Below, one piece after another: positions 51,372 through 60,544 of a DNA stretch of 64,000 bases. Positions within the stretch are counted from its first letter, which is position 1. Each line of letters starts with the position of its first letter. The position numbers and the translations under genes are program-made. The DNA is from Ruminococcaceae bacterium P7 (GTDB lineage Bacteria > Bacillota > Clostridia > Oscillospirales > Acutalibacteraceae). The DNA lies in assembly GCA_900100595.1 (NCBI GenBank), contig FMUA01000005.1:62001-126000 (forward strand), given 5' to 3'. The notes under the pieces are model-generated. The model was not told the DNA's origin and made no database searches. It worked only from the letters and a program-made list of their open reading frames with translations.

Positions 51372-52430
51372 ATGGATTTCAGGCGTTTTTTTGAGGACAA
51401 AACCTCGGTATGGGAGTTTTTCCAAACATGCGGCAAGCCCGTGGTGCTTTACGGCATGGGCGACGGCGCGGACAAGGTGCTTAATGCCTTTGCTTATTAC
51501 GGAATAGAGGTCAGCGGTGTGTTTGCCAGCGACGGCTTTGTCAGAGGACAGCGGTTCCATGAATTCACCGTGAAGCGGCTGGAGGATTTGGAAGGAGAGC
51601 TTGGCGACTTTGCCGTCGCGCTCTGCTTCGCGAGCAGTCTGCCCGACGTGATGGCGCAGATGAAGTACGTCGCGGAAAGACACGAAACCCGTGTGCCGAG
51701 TGTGCCTGTGTTCGGCGATACGCTGATGGATGATGATTTTATCGCGGAACATCGGGATGACATGGAAAAAGCCTATGACTTGCTCGCGGACGAGCAGTCA
51801 AGACGTGTCTGTGAAGCCGTCCTCGCCTTTTATTATACGGGAGAGCTGGAGTGGCTCGACGCCGTCACCACCGACAAGGATGAGGCGTTCAAAATACTGA
51901 ACCTCGGGGATAACGAGGTCTATGTGGACTTGGGCGCGTACAACGGCGACACGATCGACGAGTTCCTGCACTACAGCGGCGGTACCTACCGCAAAATCAT
52001 TGCGCTCGAGCCGAACGCGAAGAATTTTGAAAAACTGAAAGCGCACTGCGCGGACAGAGAGCGCGTGACGCTCTGGCAGCTCGGCGCGTGGAGTGAGAAC
52101 ACAACGCTCATTTTCAACAACAAAGCGGGCAGAAACAGCGCGGTTGCGTCGCAGGGCGTCCCGACAAGGGTCGCAGCGGTGGATTCGCTGCTCTGCGGCA
52201 TCCGCGCAGGCTACGTCAAGGCGGACGTCGAGGGTGCGGACTATGAAACGCTGCTCGGCATGAAAAACACTCTGAAAGCAAAGCCGAAGCTCAACTTCGC
52301 GGCGTATCACCGCACGGAGGACATCTTTCGACTGCCTTTGCTGATTCACGCGCTGAATCCAACATATAGGATTTTTTTACGCCACCACCCCTATATTCCC
52401 GCATGGGACACCAATTTGTACTGCATTTAG
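51372..52430 (+). CDS. FkbM-family methyltransferase
   Basis: 352 residues. The N-terminal part (about 1-150) is a Rossmann-like region (KPVVLYGMGDGADKVLNAF) of uncertain role. The C-terminal SAM-dependent domain has motif I VYVDLGAYNGDTIDEFL near residue 180, IIALEPNAKNFEKLK, KADVEGADYETLLG and the family end AYHRTEDIFRLPLLI. FkbM enzymes O-methylate sugars or polyketides; here surface glycan methylation is a reasonable guess given GtrA nearby. SD GAGGTGAGAGG. No own promoter seen, so read-through past the 5S terminator is likely. Confidence 0.9.
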   Translation: MDFRRFFEDKTSVWEFFQTCGKPVVLYGMGDGADKVLNAFAYYGIEVSGVFASDGFVRGQRFHEFTVKRLEDLEGELGDFAVALCFASSLPDVMAQMKYVAERHETRVPSVPVFGDTLMDDDFIAEHRDDMEKAYDLLADEQSRRVCEAVLAFYYTGELEWLDAVTTDKDEAFKILNLGDNEVYVDLGAYNGDTIDEFLHYSGGTYRKIIALEPNAKNFEKLKAHCADRERVTLWQLGAWSENTTLIFNNKAGRNSAVASQGVPTRVAAVDSLLCGIRAGYVKADVEGADYETLLGMKNTLKAKPKLNFAAYHRTEDIFRLPLLIHALNPTYRIFLRHHPYIPAWDTNLYCI

Positions 52431-52550
52431 TGACAAACTGACAATTTCATGCCCATTAATGACGAATATTTCAAGGCGCTGCAGGAAAACTTTGAGCACT
52501 GTGCCTAAAATGTATAATAAAATTTTGTTTGATAAAATTTCTCTGTGTTA

Positions 52551-52579
52551 TTGCTCTTTTGCCGAATTTGTGTTACAAT
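52551..52579 (+). promoter_or_regulatory. SigA promoter of the MinD-like gene
   Basis: TTGCTC (52551-52556), a 17-base spacer and TACAAT (52574-52579), about 20 bases before the start codon. Confidence 0.65.
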
Positions 52580-52599
52580 ACACAAGAGGTATTGTAATT

Positions 52600-53346
52600 A
52601 TGACGAATGTGATTGTTGTCGCGTCCGGAAAAGGCGGGACGGGCAAGTCTACGGTCTGCATTTGTCTTTCGGTGGCGCTGCTCAGACAGGGCAAACGCGT
52701 GCTGCTGATCGACTGCGACTGCGGTATGCGCGGACTTGACATTATGCTCGACATCGAGCAGGATATTCTCTTTGACGCAAGCGACGCCGTTTGCGGCAAC
52801 TGCTCTTTTGCGGAGGCTATCTATAAAAGTAAAAATAACGATAATCTCTTTTTGATGGCAGCTCCCTTTGACGCGGAAAATGAGCTCAGCCCCTCGGTGT
52901 TCCGTCAGCTGGTCGACGCGGTCAAGCACAGCTACGATTATGTGATTATCGATTCTCCCGCGGGCATCGGCTCGGGCTTTATGACCGCGGCAGCTCCTGC
53001 GGACAGCGCGCTGATCGTCACCAACGCCGAGCCGACGAGCGTTCGCGGCGCGGTCAAGGTGCGCAAAAAGCTCGAAGCGCTCGATATGCGCTTTATCCGT
53101 CTGGTTATCAACCGCTTTGACAAAAAGGTGTTCCGCAGGATGGGCTTCTACCCCGACCTCGACGCGGTGATCGACGCGTCGCAGACGCAGCTGATCGGCA
53201 TCGTGCCCTTTGACATGCAGATTTCTGTTGTCATGCAGCGCGGCGCGGCGGGTATGGAGAGCGGAACGGCGTTCCAAAGCTTTGACAGAGTCGCAGGCAG
53301 GCTGCAGGGAATGCGCGTACCGCTGAATTTGAAGGGCATGTTATAA
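52600..53346 (+). CDS. MinD-like P-loop ATPase
   Basis: 248 residues. Deviant Walker A ASGKGGTGKST near residue 8, switch I region LLIDCDCGMRGLDIMLD and Walker B DYVIIDSPAGIG near 112. These are MinD/ParA features that support membrane binding and dimerisation on ATP. The C-terminal end RLQGMRVPLNLKGML could form a short amphipathic helix. MinC and MinE are not adjacent, but mgsA follows; clostridial genomes often cluster minD, rodA and mgsA. Start ATG 52600 after AGAGGT; the longer frame from 52459 covers the promoter. Confidence 0.88.
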   Translation: MTNVIVVASGKGGTGKSTVCICLSVALLRQGKRVLLIDCDCGMRGLDIMLDIEQDILFDASDAVCGNCSFAEAIYKSKNNDNLFLMAAPFDAENELSPSVFRQLVDAVKHSYDYVIIDSPAGIGSGFMTAAAPADSALIVTNAEPTSVRGAVKVRKKLEALDMRFIRLVINRFDKKVFRRMGFYPDLDAVIDASQTQLIGIVPFDMQISVVMQRGAAGMESGTAFQSFDRVAGRLQGMRVPLNLKGML

Positions 53347-53382
53347 TCGATTGAAATATAAAGTGTTTGGAGGAAGTAGGAT

Positions 53383-53778
53383 ATGAATATAGCGCTTATT
53401 GCTCATGATGAAAAGAAAGAACTAATGGTGCAGTTCTGCATTGCCTACTGCGGCGCATTGAGCCGCAACAATCTCTGCGCCACGGGAACAACAGGCAAAA
53501 TGGTATCTGAGGCAACAGGGCTTTCTATCCAGAAATTCCTGGCAGGCTCTCAGGGAGGAAGCCAGCAGATTGCGGCGCGTATCGCCTGCAACGAGATCGA
53601 CATGCTGCTCTTTTTCAGAGATCCCCTCAGCCCCAAGCCGAACGAGCCGAATGACATGAATATGCTGCGCCTGTGCGACATGCATAACATCCCCGTCGCT
53701 ACGAACATCGCGACAGCCGAAGTGCTGATTCACGGTTTGGAGCGCGGCGATTTGGACTGGAGAAATATTCTGAAATAA
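53383..53778 (+). CDS. mgsA: Methylglyoxal synthase
   Basis: 131 residues. Converts dihydroxyacetone phosphate to methylglyoxal, a bypass of lower glycolysis when phosphate is scarce. [18 protein letters not shown] at the N-terminus, [15 protein letters not shown] phosphate loop, [14 protein letters not shown] and [15 protein letters not shown] (usual FxWDPL) with the catalytic Asp are present. SD GGAGGAAG. Second gene after the MinD-like one. Confidence 0.93.
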   Translation: MNIALIAHDEKKELMVQFCIAYCGALSRNNLCATGTTGKMVSEATGLSIQKFLAGSQGGSQQIAARIACNEIDMLLFFRDPLSPKPNEPNDMNMLRLCDMHNIPVATNIATAEVLIHGLERGDLDWRNILK

Positions 53779-53802
53779 AACCAACTGAAAAGCTGACGTA
53801 TC

Positions 53803-53822
53803 GGGTGGCAAATTTGCTGCCC
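53803..53822 (+). terminator. Palindrome after mgsA, weak terminator or operator
   Basis: GGGTGGCAAA and TTTGCTGCCC are inverted with two G-U pairs and no loop, followed by GTTAGTTTT. It could end the minD-mgsA transcript or be a leader element of hisS. Confidence 0.35.
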
Positions 53823-53901
53823 GTTAGTTTTGTGGGGCAAAATTACCCGGATATAGATAATATAGTCGGAGACGCGGAGCGTTTCCGCGGGAGGTATGGA
53901 A

Positions 53902-55197
53902 ATGGCGTTGATCACAAAAAAAATCAAGGGTACGGAGGACGTTCTGCCCAAGCAGAGCTTCCGCTGGCAGTTTATCGAAAATATCATGCGCGAGGAAAGC
54001 CGCGCTTACGGGTTCAGGGAGATCCGCACGCCCGTCTTTGAGCACACCGAGCTGTTCGCGCGCGGCGTGGGACAGACGACCGACGTGGTGCAGAAGGAGA
54101 TGTACACCTTCGACACCAAGGGCGGCGAGAGCGTGACGCTCCGTCCCGAGGGAACCGCGGGAGCCGCAAGAGCGGTGCTGGAGCACAACCTCGAGAACGA
54201 AGGTCTGCCGATCAAGGCGAGCTACTTTGTGTCCTGCTACCGCTATGAGAAGCCGCAGGCGGGTCGTCTCAGAGAGTTCCACCAGTTCGGTCTGGAGGAA
54301 TACGGCACCCAGTCGCCCGTCGCGGACGCGGAGCTGATCTGTGCCGCGCAGTCGATCATCGACCGTCTCGGACTGAGCGAGATCCGTCTGGAGCTCAATT
54401 CCATCGGCTGCCCCGAGTGCCGCGCGAAATACAATCAGGCGCTCAGGGACTATTTCGGCGGCTACCGCGAGCAGCTTTGCGAAACCTGCCTTTCGCGTCT
54501 GGAGAAGAACCCCATGCGTCTGCTCGACTGCAAAAGCCCCGAGGACAAGGCGATCGCCAAGGACGCGCCGAAAATCACCGACTATCTCTGCGAGGACTGC
54601 GAGAGCCACTTCACCGAGGTCAAGAAGTATCTCGACTGCGCCGGCGTTGCCTATACCGTCAACCCCACCATCGTGCGTGGTCTGGACTATTACACCAAGA
54701 CTGTTTTTGAATTCGTCACCGACAGCATCGGCGCACAGGGCACTGTCTGCGGCGGCGGCAGGTACGACGGCTTAATGGAGGAGCTGGGCGGCAAGCACAC
54801 GCCGTCTCTCGGCTTCGCGATGGGACTGGAGCGTCTGCTGATGGTCATGGACGCGCAGGGAATCGAAATTCCCGACACCCACTTCTGCGCGCTCTACATC
54901 GCCACGATGGGCGACGCGGCAAAAATCAAGGCGTTCGAGCTGCTCAAGAGAGTGCGCGAGTGCGGACTGACCGCGGAGACCGACGTGGTCGGCAGAGGTC
55001 TGCGCGCGCAGATGAAGTACGCCGACAAAATCGGCGCGAAGTATTCGCTTGTGCTCGGTGACAACGAGATCGCCGAGAACAAGGCGAAGGTCAAGAATAT
55101 GGAAACGGGCGAACAGACCGAGCTTGCCCTCGACGAGAGCTTTGCCGAGAAATTCTCGGTGCTCCAGCTGACGGAGAATCAGTCGTTCGGCATTTAA
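53902..55197 (+). CDS. hisS: Histidyl-tRNA synthetase
   Basis: 431 residues, class II synthetase, charges tRNA-His. KIKGTEDVLPKQS start, motif 2 CYRYEKPQAGRLREFHQFG, histidine-specific GLDYYTKTVFEF near residue 258 and motif 3 SLGFAMGLERLLMVM; anticodon-binding domain at the end. ATG 53896 overlaps the SD itself; ATG 53902 sits seven bases after GGGAGG and is preferred. Paired with aspS in the common Gram-positive order. Confidence 0.96.
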   Translation: MALITKKIKGTEDVLPKQSFRWQFIENIMREESRAYGFREIRTPVFEHTELFARGVGQTTDVVQKEMYTFDTKGGESVTLRPEGTAGAARAVLEHNLENEGLPIKASYFVSCYRYEKPQAGRLREFHQFGLEEYGTQSPVADAELICAAQSIIDRLGLSEIRLELNSIGCPECRAKYNQALRDYFGGYREQLCETCLSRLEKNPMRLLDCKSPEDKAIAKDAPKITDYLCEDCESHFTEVKKYLDCAGVAYTVNPTIVRGLDYYTKTVFEFVTDSIGAQGTVCGGGRYDGLMEELGGKHTPSLGFAMGLERLLMVMDAQGIEIPDTHFCALYIATMGDAAKIKAFELLKRVRECGLTAETDVVGRGLRAQMKYADKIGAKYSLVLGDNEIAENKAKVKNMETGEQTELALDESFAEKFSVLQLTENQSFGI

Positions 55198-55334
55198 TAT
55201 TGATATCCGCTAAAATAAACATCGGACAGAGAGAGCCGGTGTAAGACATAAAATACGCAGTAAGGCGCGGGCGACCGAGGTGTTGTGAACCACCGAGCTA
55301 TCTGCGCGATTTAAAAAACACGGAGGTAAAATAT

Positions 55335-57110
55335 ATGGAATATATGACGGGCTTGAAGCGTACCCATTACTGCGGAGATCTGAGAATCTCCGACGTTGGC
55401 AGTGAGGTCGTCGTCTGCGGCTGGGTACAGCGCTGCAGAGACCTCGGCAAGCTGATTTTTATTGACCTGCGCGACCGCACGGGCATCGTGCAGCTCGCGT
55501 TCAACGATCAGACCGACAAGGAGATTTTCGACAAGGCGTTTGCCTGCCGCAGCGAGTTCGTTCTCGCCGCTAAGGGCATGGTCTGCGAGAGAAGCGCCAA
55601 GAACAGCGAGATACCCACGGGCGATATCGAGGTGGTCGTCACCGACCTGCGCGTGCTTTCCAAGGCGCAGACGCCGCCCTTTGAAATCGTGGACGACCTC
55701 AACACCAACGAGGAGCTGCGCCTGAAATTCCGCTATCTCGACCTGCGCCGCCGTCCGCTGCTCAACAACATCATGCTCAGAAGCAAAATTTCCAAGGTTG
55801 CGCGCGACTACTTTGCCGAGAACGGCTTCGTTGAGATCGAAACCCCCATGATGATCAAGTCCACCCCCGAGGGCGCGCGCGATTATCTCGTTCCCTCGCG
55901 TATTCATAACGGCAAATTCTACGCCCTGCCCCAGTCGCCGCAGATCTACAAGCAGCTGCTGATGGTCGCGGGCTTTGACAGATACATCCAGCTGGCGCGC
56001 TGCTTCCGCGACGAGGATCTCAGAGCGGACCGTCAGCCCGAATTCACCCAGATCGATATGGAGCTTTCCTTTGTCGACGTCGAGGATATCCTCGCGGTCA
56101 ACGAGGGACTGTTCAAGCGGCTGTTCAAGGACGTACTCGGCAAGGAGCTGCCGACGCCCTTCCGCAGAATGACCTACACCGAGGCGATGGAGAACTACGG
56201 CTCCGACAAGCCCGATATCCGCTTTGACATGAAATTACAGGATATCTCCGATTTAGTAAAGGACTGCGGCTTCGGCGTGTTCACCGGCGCGATCGAAAAC
56301 GGCGGCTCCGTCCGCGCGATCGTCGCGAAGAACGCCGCTTCGGTCTATACCAGAAAGGAGATCGACAAGCTCACCGAGTATGTCAAGGGCATCGGCGCAA
56401 AGGGTCTCGCCTATGTCAGATGGGTCGACGAGCCGAACGCCTCCTTCAAGAAATTTATGACCGAGGACGAGCTGAACGCTATTTATGAACGTCTCGGCGC
56501 GGAAAAGGGCGACGTAATTTTGATCGTCGCCGACAAGAACAGCACCGTTCTCTCCACCCTCGGCGCACTTCGTCTGAAAATCGCGAAGCGCCTGAATATC
56601 ATCCCCGACGAGTTCAGCTTCCTCTGGATCGTGGATTTCCCGTTCTTCGAGAAGGACGAGGAGACGGGCGAGTGGCTCGCGATGCACCACCCGTTCACCA
56701 TGCCCAAGGAGGAGTGCATCCAATATCTCGACACTGACCCGTCCAAGGTCATCGCGAAGGCGTTCGACCTCACGCTCAACGGCGTCGAGCTTTCCAGCGG
56801 CTCCATGCGTATCACCAACCCCGAGCTGCAGCAGAAGATGTTCCGCGCCCTCAAGCTCACGGACGAGGAAATCGAAGCCAAGTTCGGCTTCCTTGTGGAA
56901 GCCTACAAATACGGCGCACCGCCTCACGGCGGCATGGGCATCGGTCTTGACCGCGTCACCATGCTGCTCTGCGGCACCGACAGCCTGCGCGACGTCACCG
57001 CCTTCCCGAAGGTGCAGAACGCGAGCGAGCTGATGTCCGCTTGTCCGGCTCCCGTTGACAAGGAGAGCCTCGACGTGCTGGGTATCGCCGTGAAAAACAC
57101 AGAGGAGTAA
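55335..57110 (+). CDS. aspS: Aspartyl-tRNA synthetase
   Basis: 591 residues, bacterial type. N-terminal OB fold (VCGWVQRCRDLGKLIFIDLRDR, about 28-50), motif 2 RCFRDEDLRADRQPEFTQID, the bacteria-specific GAD insertion and motif 3 PPHGGMGIGLDRVTMLLCG near residue 535. Charges tRNA-Asp (discrimination against tRNA-Asn not readable). SD GGAGGT seven bases before ATG 55335. The 137-base gap after hisS holds GC-rich hairpins but no clear T-box. Confidence 0.96.
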   Translation: MEYMTGLKRTHYCGDLRISDVGSEVVVCGWVQRCRDLGKLIFIDLRDRTGIVQLAFNDQTDKEIFDKAFACRSEFVLAAKGMVCERSAKNSEIPTGDIEVVVTDLRVLSKAQTPPFEIVDDLNTNEELRLKFRYLDLRRRPLLNNIMLRSKISKVARDYFAENGFVEIETPMMIKSTPEGARDYLVPSRIHNGKFYALPQSPQIYKQLLMVAGFDRYIQLARCFRDEDLRADRQPEFTQIDMELSFVDVEDILAVNEGLFKRLFKDVLGKELPTPFRRMTYTEAMENYGSDKPDIRFDMKLQDISDLVKDCGFGVFTGAIENGGSVRAIVAKNAASVYTRKEIDKLTEYVKGIGAKGLAYVRWVDEPNASFKKFMTEDELNAIYERLGAEKGDVILIVADKNSTVLSTLGALRLKIAKRLNIIPDEFSFLWIVDFPFFEKDEETGEWLAMHHPFTMPKEECIQYLDTDPSKVIAKAFDLTLNGVELSSGSMRITNPELQQKMFRALKLTDEEIEAKFGFLVEAYKYGAPPHGGMGIGLDRVTMLLCGTDSLRDVTAFPKVQNASELMSACPAPVDKESLDVLGIAVKNTEE

Positions 57111-57136
57111 TCTCTAAACCGAAAGGAAGTGGCAGT

Positions 57137-57916
57137 ATGCAGTGGGCAGGAGTGATTGTGCCAATCGCGGTCATTGCGGTGCTGGCAATCATCGTTTTGA
57201 TCGTCTTTCTCTATATCCGCGCGCGTCTGAAGAATTTTTCACGTCAGGCGTTCGGTACGGACGACCTCGGAAAAGCCGTCAACCAGATTCAGAATGCCTC
57301 CGAACAGCCCCGCACGGTTCACGGCATGACGGATATCTATCTGCCCGCGATTCAGCGCGACTTCCCCGAGTTTGACTACGAGGTGTTCAAATCCAGAGCG
57401 CAGGGCGTGCTGCGCAGCTACTTTGCCGCGATCAGCGCGAAGGATATGGGACTGCTCAACGACGACTGCTCGGTTTCGCTGCGAAACGATGTCTACAGCA
57501 TCATCGGCGACCTCGAGTCCCACGGCTACGACCGTCAGATCAGCGAGGGCACCTTCCATCAGACGGAAATCGCGCGCTACATCAAAAACGGCGCGACCGT
57601 CAGCATCGTGTTCAATATTTCCGTCGGTCACTACGACTTCACGCAGGACAAGAACGGCAAGCTCATCAGCGGCAAGACCGACCGCAAGCGCGAAACGGTC
57701 TATGACGTCAATCTCGTCTATGTTCAGGATGAGGAAAAGCTCGCGATCGAGGGCGGCAGGTCGCTCGGACTCAACTGCCCCAACTGCGGTGCGCCGATCC
57801 GGAACCTCGGTCAGAAGTTCTGCGACTACTGCGGCACGGGCGTTGTCGAGGTCAACACCCGTACATGGCGTTTTGAGAGCATCAAAGAGGAGCGCTCCAA
57901 CGCGCGTCCTTATTGA
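57137..57916 (+). CDS. Membrane-anchored Tim44-like protein with zinc ribbon
   Basis: 259 residues. One N-terminal membrane helix (about 5-28), a cytoplasmic region of the Tim44-like/DUF kind (PEFDYEVFKSRAQGVLRSYFAAISAKD; ARYIKNGATVSIVFNISVGHYDF) and a C-terminal zinc ribbon CPNCGAPI...CDYCG (about 215-235). SD AAAGGAAG before ATG 57137. It lies 27 bases after aspS but belongs by content to the next three genes. The function is unknown; its zinc ribbon and membrane anchor match those neighbours, suggesting a joint membrane role. Confidence 0.8.
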   Translation: MQWAGVIVPIAVIAVLAIIVLIVFLYIRARLKNFSRQAFGTDDLGKAVNQIQNASEQPRTVHGMTDIYLPAIQRDFPEFDYEVFKSRAQGVLRSYFAAISAKDMGLLNDDCSVSLRNDVYSIIGDLESHGYDRQISEGTFHQTEIARYIKNGATVSIVFNISVGHYDFTQDKNGKLISGKTDRKRETVYDVNLVYVQDEEKLAIEGGRSLGLNCPNCGAPIRNLGQKFCDYCGTGVVEVNTRTWRFESIKEERSNARPY

Positions 57917-57939
57917 TGACGCCTTTTTTACAAAAAATA

Positions 57940-57968
57940 TTGCTTTTTAAACAATTATATATTAAAAT
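57940..57968 (+). promoter_or_regulatory. SigA promoter of the SPFH gene
   Basis: TTGCTT (57940-57945), a 17-base spacer and TAAAAT (57963-57968). The leader is about 65 bases. Confidence 0.6.
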
Positions 57969-58033
57969 AGATTACATAGGGGAATTTTGCGTTTCCTTAC
58001 CATCACATCATATCCACAAAGGAGTGTTTCATA

Positions 58034-59284
58034 ATGGGTATTATCAGAGCTGCGATCAACGCTGTCACAGGCGGTCTCGCCGATTCATGGCTGGAAGTCA
58101 TCGAGCCCTCGCCCATGGGCAATAACGACGTCCTCGTTCCCGGTCAGGCAGTCGACCAGAGAGGCAGAAGCCAGAACAAAAAGGGCGGCGAAAACCTCGT
58201 TTCCAACGGTTCGATCATTCACGTATATGACAAACAGTTTATGATTCTTGTCGACGGCGGCAAGATCGTGGACTATACCGCTGACCCCGGTTATTATAAG
58301 GTCGACAACAGCGTCCTGCCGTCCCTGTTCAACGGACAGTTCGGCGACTCCATCAAGGAGAGCTTCAGCCGTATCAAGTACGGCGGCATTTCCTCGACCT
58401 CCCAGAGGGTTTTCTTCCTCAACCTCGCGGAAATCAAGAACATCAAGTTCGGTACACAGAATCCCGTTCAGTATTTTGACAACTTCTATGAGTCCGAGCT
58501 GTTCATGCGCCTGCACGGCACCTACTCCATCAAGATCACCGATCCCTTCAAGTTCTATATGGAGGTTATCCCGAAGGAGTGCATCACGGGCAACCGCAAG
58601 TTCACCTTTGCTCCTCCCGATATCCAGCAGTACAACGACGAGTTCATCTCCGAGCTCGGCACCGCTTTCAATAACTATTCCGCGGACGGCTTCCGCATCA
58701 GCCACATTGCCTCCAAGACAAAGGAAATGGGCAAGTACATGGCGCAGGCGCTCGACGAGGACTGGAACCAGCTCAGAGGCTTCGAGGTCGTTTCCGTCGG
58801 CATGCAGCCCCCGTCCTACAGCGAGGAAAGCCAGCAGATCATCAACGAGCGCAGCAAGATGGCGTCTCAGGTCAGCTACCTCAAGGACGCTGCCAACCAG
58901 CAGGCGTTCATGGCAAAAAGCGTCGGCGAAGGCATCAGCAGCGCGGGCAAGAACGCGGGCGGCGCAGCTGTCGGCTTCATGGGCATGAACATGGCTCAGA
59001 ACATGGGCGCAGGCGTGATGGGCGGCTATATGCAGAATCCCCAGTACGCGCAGCCTCAGCAGGGCTACGGTCAGCCCCAGCAGGGCTACGGCCAGCAGCA
59101 GCCTCCTCAGGCGCCCCAGCAGGGCGGCTGGACCTGCTCCTGCGGTGCGGTCAACACCGGCAAGTTCTGCATGGAGTGCGGCAAGCCCAAGCCCGAGGCT
59201 CCCAAGGGACGCTTCTGCACCAACTGCGGCGCACAGCTCGCTCCGGGTGCGAAGTTCTGCCCCGAATGCGGCGCGAAGCAGTAA
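58034..59284 (+). CDS. SPFH-domain protein with double zinc ribbon (YdjI-like)
   Basis: 416 residues. Soluble SPFH/virion-core-like domain (about 20-290; FMILVDGGKIVDYTADPGYYKVDN and NQLRGFEVVSVGMQPPSYSEES), a Gly/Met-rich hinge, a Gln/Pro/Tyr-rich linker and two C-terminal zinc ribbons: CSCGAVNTGKFCMECGKPK and FCTNCGAQLAPGAKFCPECG. It resembles B. subtilis YdjI, which is recruited to the membrane by YdjG and YdjH and links to the PspA response. The next two genes look like those partners, so a membrane-stress platform is likely. SD AAAGGAG. Confidence 0.87.
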   Translation: MGIIRAAINAVTGGLADSWLEVIEPSPMGNNDVLVPGQAVDQRGRSQNKKGGENLVSNGSIIHVYDKQFMILVDGGKIVDYTADPGYYKVDNSVLPSLFNGQFGDSIKESFSRIKYGGISSTSQRVFFLNLAEIKNIKFGTQNPVQYFDNFYESELFMRLHGTYSIKITDPFKFYMEVIPKECITGNRKFTFAPPDIQQYNDEFISELGTAFNNYSADGFRISHIASKTKEMGKYMAQALDEDWNQLRGFEVVSVGMQPPSYSEESQQIINERSKMASQVSYLKDAANQQAFMAKSVGEGISSAGKNAGGAAVGFMGMNMAQNMGAGVMGGYMQNPQYAQPQQGYGQPQQGYGQQQPPQAPQQGGWTCSCGAVNTGKFCMECGKPKPEAPKGRFCTNCGAQLAPGAKFCPECGAKQ

Positions 59285-59298
59285 TTTCTGAATACGAG

Positions 59299-59325
59299 AG
59301 GGCGGCTTCCCATGCCGCCCTTTTT
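59299..59325 (+). terminator. Terminator of the SPFH gene
   Basis: AGGGCGGC pairs with GCCGCCCT, followed by TTTT. Some read-through into the next genes is expected. Confidence 0.82.
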
Positions 59326-59350
59326 ACCAACTGATTAACGGAGAATATTT

Positions 59351-60544
59351 ATGGCTACAATGGATTATAAGTGCCCGAGCTGCGGCGCACCGCTGTCCTT
59401 TAACCCCGAGAAGCAGAATTTTGTCTGCGAATACTGCGGCTCCGCCTTCACGACGCAGCAGATTCAGAGTCTGTACGCCGAGAAGGAGCAGAAGGAGACC
59501 GTCAACGAGCGTGAGGTAAAGGCTTCGGAGCAGCAGCGCGCGCAGGCACAGAGAAAGGGCGAGGATTTTGACGAGGACTTCATGGTGTCCTATTCCTGCC
59601 CCGCATGCGGCGCGGAGGTCATCACCGCAGAATCCACCGCGGCGACAACCTGCTACTTCTGTCAGAGCCCCGTCGTGCTCGGCTCCCGTCTTTCGGGCGA
59701 GTTCAAGCCCGACAGCGTCATCCCCTTTGCTCTTACCAAGGACAAGGCGGTCGACGCGTTCATGAAGATGTGCGGCAGAAAGAAATTCCTGCCTGCGGGC
59801 TTTGCGAGCAAGGCGCAGTTCGAGAAGATGCAGGGCGTATACTTCCCCTATTGGTATGTGGACGAGCAGATGCAGTCATCCGCCGTCGCTTCGGCGAAGA
59901 AGGTGCGTCACTGGACGTCGGGCAACCGCCGCTATACCGAAACCAGCCGCTTCCGTCTGTACAGAACGGGAGACATCAATATCAACAACGTATTTGAGGA
60001 GGCGCTCCGCGACAAGAAGAGCGCGAATCAGAACCCCAATCAGCCGCAGTCCAACCGCGCGGCAAACGCGCAGGAGGCGATGAAGTACCTCGACCAGTAC
60101 CAGTCGAGCAAGCGGCACGATATGCTGCAGTGCGTCCATCCCTACGATGTGAGCAAGGCGGTTCCCTTCTCCATGAGCTACCTCTCGGGCTTCAAGGCGG
60201 AAAAGAGAGAGGTCGAGCGCAAGGACATCGAGGGTATGATGACGCAGCGCATCGAGGAGTATTCCAAGCAGCTCCTCACAGGCACAATGACGGGCTACGA
60301 GGGCGTACATCTTGAAAACTACAACAACAAGATCTACTCGCAGAACTGGCGCTACACCCTGCTTCCCGTCTGGATCGTCACCTATAAATTCAAGGGCGAG
60401 ATCCTGCCCTTTGCCATCAACGGTCAGACGGGCAAGACCTACGGCAAGCTGCCTGTCGCGGGCGGCAAGCTCGCGCTCTGGGGCGCGGTCGTCGCGGCAA
60501 TCATCTTTGCCATCGCCACGATAGGAGGTATGCTGTTCTTATGA
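59351..60544 (+). CDS. Zinc-ribbon protein with C-terminal membrane anchor (YdjG-like)
   Basis: 397 residues. Two N-terminal zinc ribbons, CPSCGAPL...CEYCG (about 8-30) and CPACGAEV...CYFCQ (about 84-107), a large soluble domain (FEKMQGVYFPYWYVDEQMQSS; RYTLLPVWIVTYKFKGEILPFAINGQTG) and one C-terminal membrane segment (about 375-397). The VYFPYW and LPVWIVTY phrases are typical of the YdjG-like family that anchors SPFH proteins. Its last codons overlap the TPM gene by four bases, indicating coupled translation. Confidence 0.85.
   Translation: MATMDYKCPSCGAPLSFNPEKQNFVCEYCGSAFTTQQIQSLYAEKEQKETVNEREVKASEQQRAQAQRKGEDFDEDFMVSYSCPACGAEVITAESTAATTCYFCQSPVVLGSRLSGEFKPDSVIPFALTKDKAVDAFMKMCGRKKFLPAGFASKAQFEKMQGVYFPYWYVDEQMQSSAVASAKKVRHWTSGNRRYTETSRFRLYRTGDININNVFEEALRDKKSANQNPNQPQSNRAANAQEAMKYLDQYQSSKRHDMLQCVHPYDVSKAVPFSMSYLSGFKAEKREVERKDIEGMMTQRIEEYSKQLLTGTMTGYEGVHLENYNNKIYSQNWRYTLLPVWIVTYKFKGEILPFAINGQTGKTYGKLPVAGGKLALWGAVVAAIIFAIATIGGMLFL

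Noticed and set aside
55198..55334. Possible T-box leader between hisS and aspS (AGAGAG, CCGGTG phrases)
   Set aside because: Too short, no T-box consensus sequence or terminator/antiterminator pair. It probably holds only hairpins.
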